NCBI GenBank assembly: GCA_010093685.1
Contig: MU006233.1
Span: 620,001 to 684,000 of the forward strand
DNA: 64,000 bases
Origin: Ophiobolus disseminans
Taxonomy: Eukaryota > Ascomycota > Dothideomycetes > Pleosporales > Phaeosphaeriaceae
Reading direction: 5' to 3'
Shown: positions 55,207 to 64,000 of the stretch, in pieces
How positions within the stretch are numbered: the first letter of the stretch is position 1
How the letters are laid out: every line of letters starts with the position of its first letter
Translations under genes and position numbers: made by a program
The notes under the pieces: generated by a model
The model's database searches: none
Seen by the model: only the letters and a program-made list of their open reading frames with translations
What the model was told of the DNA's origin: nothing

Positions 55207-56290
55207 TTATGATGGAGGAGAGGACGGCGGGGTGACGCCAGGAGGGCAGTGCCAGTGGTCATCGTGAGGAGTGCAAGTGGTGTCAGCGACGCGGCTAGAG
55301 ACGGCGGGAGCAGCAGATGCACGGACAGAGCTCACGGCAGCAACAGCAGAGCTAATGACAGCAGCAGCGGAGCTAACGGCAGCAGCGGGGCTACGTGTCG
55401 CGGACACGGCTACGCTGGAAGCAGCACGGGAAGAAGAGGTGGCGGCAGCAACGGGAGCGGATGAAGTCGCGGTGTAGGTTCCTGCACAGCCGATGCCGGG
55501 AACAGCGACGTCGTGGGCGTAGACCTCGAGAGCGAAGTACTGCAGGGTGTCGCTGTCCCTCACAGACCAGGTAGCATTGGTCTTGGCCATGCTGATGACA
55601 CCGGGGTACTTGCCGGTGGAGTAGTGCTCAACGACACCCTCGCCGACCTTGGGAATGTGAAGAAGACGGTGGAGAAGGTCAGATGCCCAGTAGAAGTTGG
55701 TTGCGCCGTTGGCAACGTTGTAGCCGAACATGCACATGCCCTCAAGAGGACGACGGAGCTCATACGACAAGTCGCAGATCACGGTCTCGGAGGTCGCGTT
55801 GGAGCCACGCCAGTGACCAGCCCATCCTACTCAAAGTCAGTAGATGCTCAGCGCACAATTGATGAGACTACATACCTGGCAAGCGGCAGTTGCCGTCAAC
55901 ATTGTCGCAGCGGAAGAGAACATCAGACTTGTCACCATCAACGATCTTGGTGAACCATCCGAGAGGCTCGCCAGTGGACGCATTGCCAAAGTATTTCTGG
56001 TAGATGGAGGATGAGTTGCCCCAGCGGAGGATGTGATCGCGCGCTTGTCTGCAGATAGTGATGGTCTCTTCGAGTCCGTTCTTGATGTAAGCTCGCTGTG
56101 TGGCGTTGCAGGAAGCGTGGATGGGGTATTCAGTCACAGCGCCGGCATTCCAGGCAGTGTTGCTGGGGGTGGGAGCGGCCATAGTGACGGTCACGACCTG
56201 GTTCTGGCGAACTTGGTTCCCGCGAGGAAACAGGGGGTTGGCGACGGCGACCGAAGCTCCAAGGAGCGCAAGGGAGGTGTAAGCAACCAT
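55207..56290 (-). CDS. aspf2: Secreted zinc-binding protein of the Asp f 2 / Pra1 family (zincophore)
   Basis: Two exons on the minus strand, 56290-55876 and 55826-55207, giving 344 residues. The 49-bp intron has a TACTGAC branch site. A signal peptide (MVAYTSLALLGASVAVA) leads to the putative peptidase (HRxxH) domain: LRWGNSSSIYQKYFG, GWFTKIVDGDKSDVLFRCDN, PGWAGHWRGSNATSETVICD, then WASDLLHRLLHIPKVGEGVV. HRLLH holds the zinc ligands, and DTLQYFALEVYAHDVAVPG closes the domain. A Ser/Ala/Val-rich linker follows, then a zinc-binding tail with CTPHDDHWHCPPG. In Candida Pra1 and Aspergillus Asp f 2 this protein scavenges zinc outside the cell at neutral to alkaline pH. Its gene is head to head with a ZIP importer here, as for PRA1-ZRT1 and aspf2-zrfC. 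Confidence 0.93.
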
Positions 56291-57464
56291 GATGAAGTTG
56301 TAAATGATTCAACCAGGATCTTTGCAGTCTGAGGCGTCGAGTGTCTGAAGATTTGCAAACTGCTTTTCAGAGTAGATCCCGAGAAGCTGAAAGAAGTATC
56401 ATGCAGACGACAGGCATACTCTTTATACCATCAAGGTACCTTCCCCAACCACCAAGCGGTGCCACCTCGGTACTCTTCTCCCGAGTTCGCAACTACTCCA
56501 TCACGGCCAGGTATCGAAGAGAAAAAAGCCTTGCTGCCGCCGCCGACGCAGGTGTGGGTGTAGTGCCGCCAGTCTGGAGAGCCTCAAGTCACAATATGCA
56601 GGTGGAGGTATAGTCGATCGGCTTGGCCGACGCACATCCCGCGTGTTGAGCCTCGGCGTGCCTACATGCAAGCCTGGAATACAGCTTTCTCCGCGCGGTA
56701 CGAGTCGAATTTGTCCAAAGAGCACCATGTTGGACGAAAATGCAGGCAATTTTCACGTCTAGAAATCCAGCTTTCGGCACGACTGCCTGAGTTCGGATAA
56801 GTCAAATCCATCACTAGGATGCAAAAGTGGAAAAGGTCAACGCGCAACCTTAGGATGTGTCAAAATGGGCGCTGAGATGGATATGTCTATGATGCATCAC
56901 GTGGGGTGGGCACTGGTCTGCACCAAGCGGAGTTGTGCACAGCAACGACATGTCTCCTAGCCATGTTTCGAATTCCCTTTGGCGATTTCAATTCAAAACC
57001 AGCATTACCTTCGATTTGTATGTCACAACAGCCATGTGCACGCCCACTAACGAACGGTTACGGATTGCGGTATGTGGACTCTGGTATTACCTAACATACA
57101 TCGCCAAGGAGTCCGCCACAAAGGTAACGCTACAATGCAGCTTCTACGCGCAGACTAGACCCCACCACCAGCAGAAGCAACTTCATAACTTCTTGATTTG
57201 CCAACGAGGGTTTTCGAGGGTGGTGCCAAGCTGTACGTCGTCCATCTCGGTACTCTTGCCAAGCGCAGTCCTCGCCATGGCGGCAGAGCGGACGCAGAAT
57301 CTTCGAGGTTTGCTTTGCGCTTCTCCATCACGGTGCTAGTATTCCGGCGGGCTGACTACATCGAGGAGCTTTTGCCATCAACACGACTTGCTATATCAAG
57401 TGCTTGCGCTGGCACGACTTTGACTCCGTACACCTGCCCTGTTCGCTAATCGATTACCTTCAAC
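56291..57464. promoter_or_regulatory. Shared divergent promoter of the zincophore and ZIP importer
   Basis: A 1.17-kb interval between the two start codons. It holds PacC-type GCCAAG cores at 57103-57108, 57225-57230 and 57258-57263, and one in reverse (CTTGGC) at 56622-56627. Zap1/ZafA-like half-sites (AAGGT or ACCTT) occur at 56833-56837, 56847-56851, 57007-57011, 57121-57125 and 57456-57460. A palindrome, AAGGTACCTT, is at 56436-56445 near the zincophore start. Known zincophore/ZIP pairs are induced by zinc shortage and alkaline pH; control by the same factors here is inferred from these short motifs, each of which can occur by chance. Confidence 0.55.
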
Positions 57465-59076
57465 ATGGCATCAGCAGCACGTACTGTAGCCCTGCTCTTT
57501 GCAGCATGCGTTGCTGCACAGTCGGTCACCCCAGCCCCTTCCGGAACGAGTGCAGCAAAACCGACAATTACGGCTGTCTCGAGCTGTCATCCCCATGGCA
57601 CTGTCAAGTGAGTTGCGATTGTCAAAAACGTGAAGAGCGATGTTGACGTTTGACAGCTGGTGCATGGTCGGTAGCGAGGAGTACCAGGTTGTTGGGCCTA
57701 CCAGGACCCAGGATATGCAAGCGCAATACACGGGCTGCCACACACACGGAACTGAAACGTAGGTACCAAGTTTCCGCATTAGACCTTGTGTTACTAACAT
57801 GATCCCAGATTCTGCGTCGATAACGCCGGCGAGGATGTGCAGATTTTGGTCGACGCCGTCGAGACAGATGAGCATGCTGGACATTCTGATGCGCCTGCCT
57901 CTGAGGAGCCTGCAGGATCTGGCGAGCACTGCCATTTTCATGCTGGTGTTGAGTAAGTCGTGTCAAACCTCGAATGCATCCATAAGATACTAATATCTTT
58001 GGTAAGACACTGCGTCGGCGGTAGCAAAGAAAAGAGCTGCGATGCAACACCTCGCGACTACAACATTCCGCTACGCGTGGGCCTGCTTTTTGTCATTATG
58101 ATCACCAGCGCTATTGGTGTATTCTCCCCCATTCTCACCACACGCTTCAACCTCATCTCGCAGACGAACATCATCTTCGTCATCCTCAAGCAGTTCGGCA
58201 CGGGCATTGTCATCTCAACTGCTTTCGTGCATCTGTTTACTCATGCGGACTTGATGTTCGGCAATGAGTGCCTGGGCGAACTTCAGTACGAAGGAACCAC
58301 GGCCGCCATCTTCATGGCTGGTCTCTTTCTATCGTTCTTGGTCGACTACGCCGGAGCGCGCTTTGTGCAGTGGCGCCAGAACAAGCGCATCAAATCCACC
58401 ACAGAAGCACCAAGCACGGCTCACGCGGCCGATGACAAGTCATCGGGTTCTTCTGCTACTTCCCCACCAGAGAATGAGTTCATGCGTAGCCACGGCCTTC
58501 CTCATGCACATGGGCCGATGCATACTGCCACGCCAATGGAAGAGAAGATTAACGTGATGAATCTTGAGGCTGGTATCGTTTTCCACTCCATTCGTAGGTG
58601 CACCCTCTCTAGATACATTTGCTTCCCATTGCTGACATTCCACAGTTATCGGTATCACCCTTGTAGTCGCCGGAGATTCTTTCTTCATCACCCTCTTCGT
58701 AGTTATCCTCTTCCACCAAATGTTCGAAGGCATCGCCCTTGGAACCTGCATCGCCGAGCTTCCCAAAGCCGCCGCGTCCACGCTTCAAAAGCTCATCATG
58801 GCTGGCATCTTTGCGCTCATCACACCCATTGGCATGGCGATCGGTATCGGCGTGCTCAACCGGTTTAACGGTAACGACCCTAGTACTATCGTCGCTATCG
58901 GAACTCTCGATGCGTTGTCCGCGGGTATTTTGGCGTGGGTCGGTATCGTCGAGATGTTGGCGCGAGACTGGATGCATGGCAAATTGCTGAATGCAGGGCT
59001 GGTCAGGACGGCATGCGCCATGTTTGCGCTGGTGTCTGGCTTGGTGCTTATGAGTGTGCTGGGCAAATGGGCCTAG
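57465..59076 (+). CDS. zrfC: ZIP-family zinc importer with a His/Cys-rich extracellular N terminus
   Basis: Five exons (57465-57607, 57657-57758, 57809-57952, 58007-58593, 58646-59076) give 468 residues. Introns are 49-54 bp. A signal-like N terminus (MASAARTVALLFAACVAAQS) leads to an ectodomain of about 140 residues rich in zinc ligands: SCHPHGT, NWCMVG, GCHTHGTETFC, DEHAGHSD and EHCHFHAG. ZIP helices follow: GIVISTAFVHLFTHA (TM4-like with conserved His), HSILIGITLVVAGDS and LFHQMFEGIALGTCIAELP, which carry the transport-site residues. A His-rich loop (HGLPHAHGPMH) lies between the two halves. The long ectodomain resembles Aspergillus ZrfC, the importer used in alkaline, zinc-poor conditions. 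It is divergently transcribed with the zincophore gene. Confidence 0.93.
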
Positions 59077-59173
59077 ACTAGAAGACCTGACGACTTATGG
59101 CTTTAGCATTGGGCATTTCGCTGCGGGACTTAGAATCTTGACATTGGGCATTAGTTAGCCATGTAAAAGCTAT

Positions 59174-60139
59174 CTACTCCACAATCGTCCCCTTCATACT
59201 CTGCTTCCCAAAGCTATCCCAAATCTCCGCTTTCCACTCCCCACCACCATTCCCTAACTTTCCTCCCCGCTCCAAAAGTATCCTATACGTCTCACCCACA
59301 TACAACGGACTCATCGCCCTATACGCAATCCCCCTCGGCACCGCCCCATCATCCCCTCCCCTCGCCGTGTCTCGCCAAAAATCCAACATATTGATGAGAT
59401 TCAACGGGCCATGCACAACCGCATCTCTATGGCCCTCGACTTCCTTACACCACTCTTGGTGGTAGTGAATCTTGTGCGCATTGAACGTTAGCGCCGAGAA
59501 TCGGAATAACGTGGTATCCGTTTGGTGGAAATCTCGCTCATGTGTGCCGCGAGGTAATGGCTGTTCCGGCAGTCGAGACAGCGCTTTAATCGGATTCTCG
59601 GGCGTGATTTCTTTTTGAAAGACCCAATTCCTCCGATCGGTCAACGCTATCCCATGGCTATTAGAAAATCGTTTCTCAACGCCCACAACCAGCATCTCGC
59701 CACCAGTTTTCAATTTCTTCGGCTCCGCAGACAAAATGTGCGTCGTTTCCGTGACTTCCTGCCCCACTCTCAAAACCGCATTGGCGTCTTGATTCCACGT
59801 CAATTCGCCGCCAGCCCACATGCGGCGGGTGAACGGGGCCAAGGGGTTTACAGTGCGATCTGTGCCGTCTAGACCGAGTTCGGCTTCGGCGATGCTGGGC
59901 GTGAAGTACACAAGGTGGTGGCCGGGGGGAACGGGGGAACCGGGTTTGGGGGACGTGTAGGATGTTGGCACGCGGTTGAGGGTTACGGACAGCAGGTGTA
60001 GTTGGTTGGCGTCGAGGAGTTGGGTGCGGGTGCTGATGGGGTTGGAGGAGAAGCGGGAGAGGAGTTCGGTGCTGGCGGTGTTGGCGGAGGGGAGGGGGTG
60101 GGTGGAGGAAGTGAAGAGGCGGCGGGTTATGATTTGCAT
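59174..60139 (-). CDS. Hotdog-fold dehydratase, mitochondrial (Htd2 / mesaconyl-CoA hydratase type)
   Basis: Single exon, 321 residues. The N terminus (MQIITRRLFTSSTHPLPS) is a typical mitochondrial presequence. The body has the FAS1-like/MaoC-related layout: PPGHHLVYFTP near residue 73, FTRRMWAGGELTWNQD, a central segment VGVEKRFSNSHGIALTDRR, then FRFSALTFNAHKIHYHQEW with the hydratase-2-like Asn-x-HxIHY motif. HGPLNLINMLDFWRD follows. Yeast Htd2 is the 3-hydroxyacyl-thioester dehydratase of mitochondrial fatty acid synthesis, and bacterial relatives hydrate mesaconyl-C4-CoA. Which reaction this one performs is open. It is convergent with the ZIP gene, 97 bp away. Confidence 0.85.
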   Translation of the reverse strand: MQIITRRLFTSSTHPLPSANTASTELLSRFSSNPISTRTQLLDANQLHLLSVTLNRVPTSYTSPKPGSPVPPGHHLVYFTPSIAEAELGLDGTDRTVNPLAPFTRRMWAGGELTWNQDANAVLRVGQEVTETTHILSAEPKKLKTGGEMLVVGVEKRFSNSHGIALTDRRNWVFQKEITPENPIKALSRLPEQPLPRGTHERDFHQTDTTLFRFSALTFNAHKIHYHQEWCKEVEGHRDAVVHGPLNLINMLDFWRDTARGGDDGAVPRGIAYRAMSPLYVGETYRILLERGGKLGNGGGEWKAEIWDSFGKQSMKGTIVE

Positions 60140-60505
60140 TGCGGATTGAGGCTTGAGGCTTGAAATTGAGATGGTGATACCAAATTTCGATGGCTGAGTG
60201 TCACCGCATCATGCTCGGTTACTCGTTAGACACTCCCAGAGTCACACATTTAGCCGAGGCATGTGCTGCTGCTGAGGAGTTGTTTCTCTACCGCAACAAC
60301 ACACCAAATTTAAATATGTCATGTTGCTTAGGCGCTTCTATCAAAGTAATTCACAACAACTCGAACAATATATATTGGATTATAGTGCTCGTGGGAGTTT
60401 TGCTACTGCCGATGTGCCAAGCCTGCGTACCCTAAATTTTGACAGGGCTGCCCTTCATAGCCGACCTCGGAAGTCGCCTTCTTCCCACAATCCACCATTT
60501 TCGAC
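60140..60505. promoter_or_regulatory. Divergent promoter, dehydratase / CTF1-beta-like regulator
   Basis: A 366-bp interval between two head-to-head genes. No specific regulatory site could be identified. Confidence 0.4.
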
Positions 60506-62847
60506 ATGGCAGAGCCTCCGCGGAAACGCGCAAAGTTAGCATGCGTGACATGCAATGCACGGCGTGTTAAATGCGATGTCACCGACCGACAACCGTGTGG
60601 GAATTGCATCACGGCGAATATTCATTGCGAAACGCGCGAGTCAAAGCGCGGAAAGCATCCGAGAAAACCCCGGACAGAACCCGGGGATGAAATGTAAGTT
60701 CGCACCACCATTTTTTTATAGCTCAATCGAAGTGTCTTGAAGTTAGCTGAAAACGTACAGCTCCCCACAATCAGCATTAAGCCCTGGGAGGCATGAGGAT
60801 GAAGTTGCTGCGTCGCACGTGCTCGCCTCGCTTTCTTCGAATTTTCGCAGTCCAGCCGACAGCCGCATGAACCCTTTCCAATTCACTTCTCCATCTACAC
60901 GGTCGGAGTCACTCGGTGGCCCAAAGACAGGGACACCGCGACAAGAGGACGACGCCGCTGTGTTCCTGGGAGAGTCGAGCTCACTCCGATATGTGACAGA
61001 TGAGCCTTCCCCGGCTGGCCCACCAACAGAACGGAGACAATCACTCTACCGTTTTCGCCATGCCGTGCCAAATGCCGTCAAAGAAGACGCCATGGTGCCA
61101 GAGTGGGAGGCTGAAAGGCGACGAGTCAGAATGAAGGCGCTTCAAGCTGAAGGGACATTCTCCTTTCCACCCGCTGAAGTGCGCGTCGAGCTTCTGAAAG
61201 CCTACTTCCAATGGTTTCATCCCCACTTCGCAGTCGTTGATGAGATGGACTTCTGGGAAGCGCACCAGAATAGCACAATAGCACCTCTGTTGCTGCAAGC
61301 TATGCTGTTTATTGGGGTGATTCACTGCGAAGAATCGACATTGGGCAACCTTGGCTGGGGCAACAGACATCGAGCAAAATGGTTGTTTTATATTAGGTAC
61401 GCCGTCATTGTATACTCCATTCTTTTTGAACGTCACCAGCTAACGTATTAGTAGTAAGTCAGCTCATGTGGTCGATTGTCCGGCACCATCGGCATTGCAT
61501 TTCAGGACTTGTGAATCACGATTTCCCGAAGCATTTGACCATCATCGTCCCCAAAGTCTGACCAGCTGAATAGGAGCGAAAGATATATATGACGCTACCT
61601 GCGAAACGAACAAGATTACTGTTATTCAGGCGTTATTCTTGATGAGCTTCTGGCGAGCTGGCGCCCTTCTGGAAAAGGATGCGCGCCATTGGCTCGGAAC
61701 AGCAATCAGCTTGGCTCAAACAAAGGCACTACATCGATCAGGTGAAGAAGGTGAAGAGCAAATCTCGAAGCTGAAAAGACGATTATGGTGGGCAATCTAT
61801 GTGCGCGAACGGCAATGCGGAGCTGCGTTAGGCTTACCGAATCGCATCAGGGACGAAGACTGTGACATTGCACCGCTGCAGATCTCGGACTTCGATTCAG
61901 CGTTCGATCTTTCTGCCGAAGTTTCTGAAGCACAACGGTCAACCGCCTACATTACTGGCATGGCGCAGCTGGCCATTTTCCTCGGCCAGGTAGTGGACGC
62001 TGGATATCTTCCAAACCGCCACCTAAAATCTGATGATAGAGCAAGAATTCGTGATCAGCTGTTCTCATGGAGAGACCATCTTCCGTCCATTGTCCGGTTG
62101 CAAAACGACGCTGGAGACCAGCCAAGCTTCCAGGCGAGCATGCTGCAGCTCGCCTACAACAATCTGCTTATCTTGCTCTACCGTACGAGCTTCATCATTG
62201 ATGAGAATAGCAGTGCTGAAATCGACGGAAATGTTGCGCTTCAGGCCGCTGCCCGCAATTCGCGCATAGTGGAAGATATGCTCCCAAGTGGTAACATCAG
62301 CCACGCACAGATACATGTTATAACTAACCTCTTCAACACCCTGTGCATACATGTTGCGCACCTACGGCGCTCGACTGGTGTGAACAGAACATTGGCGGAG
62401 CATCGGGCGAAATTATGTTTAATGGGCCTCCAGGAGTTGCAGAAAACATGGGAAGTTACCAACTGGGTATTACAACTCTTCTTTCGGTATCTCGATCGCT
62501 CAACGGCCGCGCGATTAGCAATGGAAGCAGACGATGTCGGCTTCTCGAGCGTTGCAAGTCGAACGCCCAGCGGCCAAGATTCCTCTGGGCCAACAACGCA
62601 ACAGACACCAAAGATCACATCTGTCGAAGGCATTGCTCCACAAGCCACTCAACCAGCCTTCCCGGTCCCTAGTGGCACAAGTCCATCACCATGGGATTGG
62701 CCCATGGACGAGGCGAACCAGTACCTGTTCACTCAGATCGAGAATGACTTTGCCTTTGGAGAGGGCAGCACGCAGCAATGGAACCCGGAAGATGTACTCA
62801 ACAACGGTGCATTGGCCGACTTCGTCTATTCGAATCTCAATGGCTAG
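60506..62847 (+). CDS. Zn2Cys6 transcription factor resembling cutinase transcription factor 1 beta
   Basis: Exons 60506-60693, 60761-61396 and 61574-62847. Residues 13-41 form a zinc cluster, CVTCNARRVKC then PCGNCITANIHC, spaced C-x2-C-x6-C-x7-C-x2-C-x6-C. The fungal-specific TF domain follows: LLKAYFQWFHPHFAVVDE, ALFLMSFWRAGALLEKD, LKRRLWWAIYVRERQCGAALGLP. The order resembles CTF1-beta, a regulator of cutin and fatty-acid use in plant-associated fungi. Between 61396 and 61574 the obvious donor and acceptor leave the frame off by one. A TA dinucleotide at 61452-61453, flanked by a TTAG acceptor and a GTAAGT donor, would restore it as a 2-nt micro-exon, for 699 residues in total. A one-base indel is the alternative; then the gene would be damaged. 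Confidence 0.8.
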
Positions 62848-63025
62848 AAAATTGCTAAAACTATCGCTTCATCGACAAACTGTAAAAGTTGTTGAACGGG
62901 TATCAGAAGCAATCCATGTGGACTAAACACTCCAACGACCACCAAACCAAAAGCAGGAAACCAACTCGTCGCCCTCAATTGACGCCTGAATTACAAATCG
63001 TTTCGTCCTCGGATCTCTCCCTACT

Positions 63026-64000
63026 CTATGCAACGAGACCGACCAAGATGTTGATGACGAGCTCGATCGTAGGCTCAAGCTCAAGACTCTCGAGCTCAGG
63101 CAGCGCAAGACCGGGAATCTAAAATGGTCAGTTTTTGTTCACAAGATTCCACTCAAGGACTTGAACTTACAGCAGGGAGTCCGAGACCCTCGCGCTTGAC
63201 GGGAAGTTCGGGAACCGCGGTGATGGTCGGGGTTGGGAGACTAACTGAGCTGATCGAGGCTACGGGAGTGACCTGGGGCGCCTCGATATCTTTAAGAAGG
63301 TCTTTGAGAATCTCGATGACGTCCTCGATAGCGGACTCGATCTTGGGGTCGGTGACAGTGGGAGTGGCGCGCTTTGCGGGAAGCTTGACTCCATCGAGCA
63401 GGTTCTTCACTTCTTCTGGAAGGGCGACGCCGGGGAGGGTGGGGAGACCGAGGCCGTCGCGCTTGATGGGGAGGTTGGGCAAGCCGCTGACGTCGGGGAG
63501 CGTTGGGAGGTCGAGCTCGGGAAGGTTGAGTTCGGGAAGGTTGAGTTCGGGAAGGTTGAGTTCGGGAAGGTTGAGTTCGGGAAGGTTGAGTTCGGGAATT
63601 TCGACGCGCTTTACAGGAAGCTTGCCAGCCTCAGGCAGGGTGGGAAGGTTGACTGCTGGAAGAGCTGGAAGATCGAGTCCAGGAATATCGACGCGCTTTA
63701 CTGGAAGCTTGCCGACTTCAGGCAGGGTGGGGAGGCTGACTTCTGGGAGAGTAGGAAAGTCGAGTTCGGGAATGTCAACGCGCTTCACCGGAAGCTTGCC
63801 AACCTCAGGGAGGTTGGGAAGCTCGGTCTCAGGGAGAGATGAGACCTCGACTTCCGCGATATCTGCGACTTTGATGTCGAGAATCTCGCCCTCGACGGGA
63901 AGCGTTGGGAGCCCGGTGGGCAATGTGGGAAGGCTAAGTGATGGGAGAGATGAGAGGCTAACCGACGGAAGCGAAGGAAGGGCCGTCGAAGGAACAGAGG
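63026..64000 (-). CDS. Repeat protein with regularly spaced Lys-Arg sites, 3' part
   Basis: The last two exons on the minus strand are 64000-63171 (open at the window edge) and 63118-63026; the start lies outside. The 52-bp intron has a GTAAGT donor and rejoins GLGLPA to IPGLALPELE. The visible 306 or so residues are Leu/Pro-rich repeats (LPTLPEV, LPELN) broken by dibasic sites: KLPVKR four times (three spaced 29-50 residues), NLPIKR, KLPAKR and ELPVKR. The segments after KR often start VDIP, VEIP, DGLGLP or EGLGLP. This is the look of a secreted precursor cut by Kex2. The signal peptide, if any, is not in view, so secretion is inference. The last exon ends in a hydrophobic helix-like stretch (IELVINILVGLVA). 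Confidence 0.7.
63521..63595. repeat. 15-bp tandem repeat, five units
   Basis: Five head-to-tail copies of gaaggttgagttcgg with no differences, encoding LPELN on the minus strand within the Lys-Arg repeat protein. Their identity points to recent expansion, and copy number may vary between strains. Confidence 0.9.

Overview
The window is nuclear DNA of a filamentous ascomycete (Pezizomycotina, probably a dothideomycete; the exact taxon is inference). The basis is many short introns of 45-99 bp with GTAAGT/GTACGT-like donors and CTAAC/CTAAT branch sites, two Zn2Cys6 regulators, a Pth11-type rhodopsin-fold protein, small secreted proteins, and F-box-like and BTB families. No rRNA, tRNA, CRISPR or intact transposon was recognised. 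Exon structures were read by eye from splice motifs, phase and protein continuity. About 24 genes look intact, two run off the window edges, and four are broken.

Layout. 1-20 kb: 3' end of a nitronate monooxygenase, a Pth11-like membrane protein, a secreted GMC oxidoreductase, a Zn2Cys6 regulator, a charged repeat protein with an assembly gap, then the housekeeping pair IST3 (splicing) and dynein light intermediate chain sharing a head-to-head promoter, an MFS sugar transporter, an HSL-type esterase, and two secreted proteins. 20.1-20.7 kb: a dense field of stem-loops, eight of which share an 11-nt loop while their arms differ but stay largely complementary. 23-25 kb: a second MFS transporter. 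26-33 kb and 43-54.5 kb: an F-box-like accessory region with intact and decayed paralogues. 33.8-42 kb: a DUF2237 protein, the Cdc48 cofactor DOA1, a candidate cysteine-rich microprotein and a BTB protein. 47-51 kb: a Kre9/Knh1-like membrane protein, a BTB protein with an FG-rich tail and an orphan membrane protein. 55.2-59.1 kb: a divergent zinc-scavenging pair, an Asp f 2/Pra1-type zincophore and a ZIP importer with a His/Cys-rich ectodomain. 59.2-64 kb: a hotdog-fold dehydratase, a CTF1-beta-like regulator with an odd splice junction, and the 3' part of a repeat protein with regularly spaced Lys-Arg sites.

How it fits together. The clearest functional module is the zincophore/ZIP pair, whose shared 1.17-kb promoter holds PacC-like GCCAAG sites and ACCTT/AAGGT half-sites. 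The F-box-like genes form a birth-and-death cluster. Two members, one intact and one broken, share the position and phase of their first intron. The least explained items are the stem-loop field at 20.17-20.66 kb and the Lys-Arg repeat protein at the right edge.
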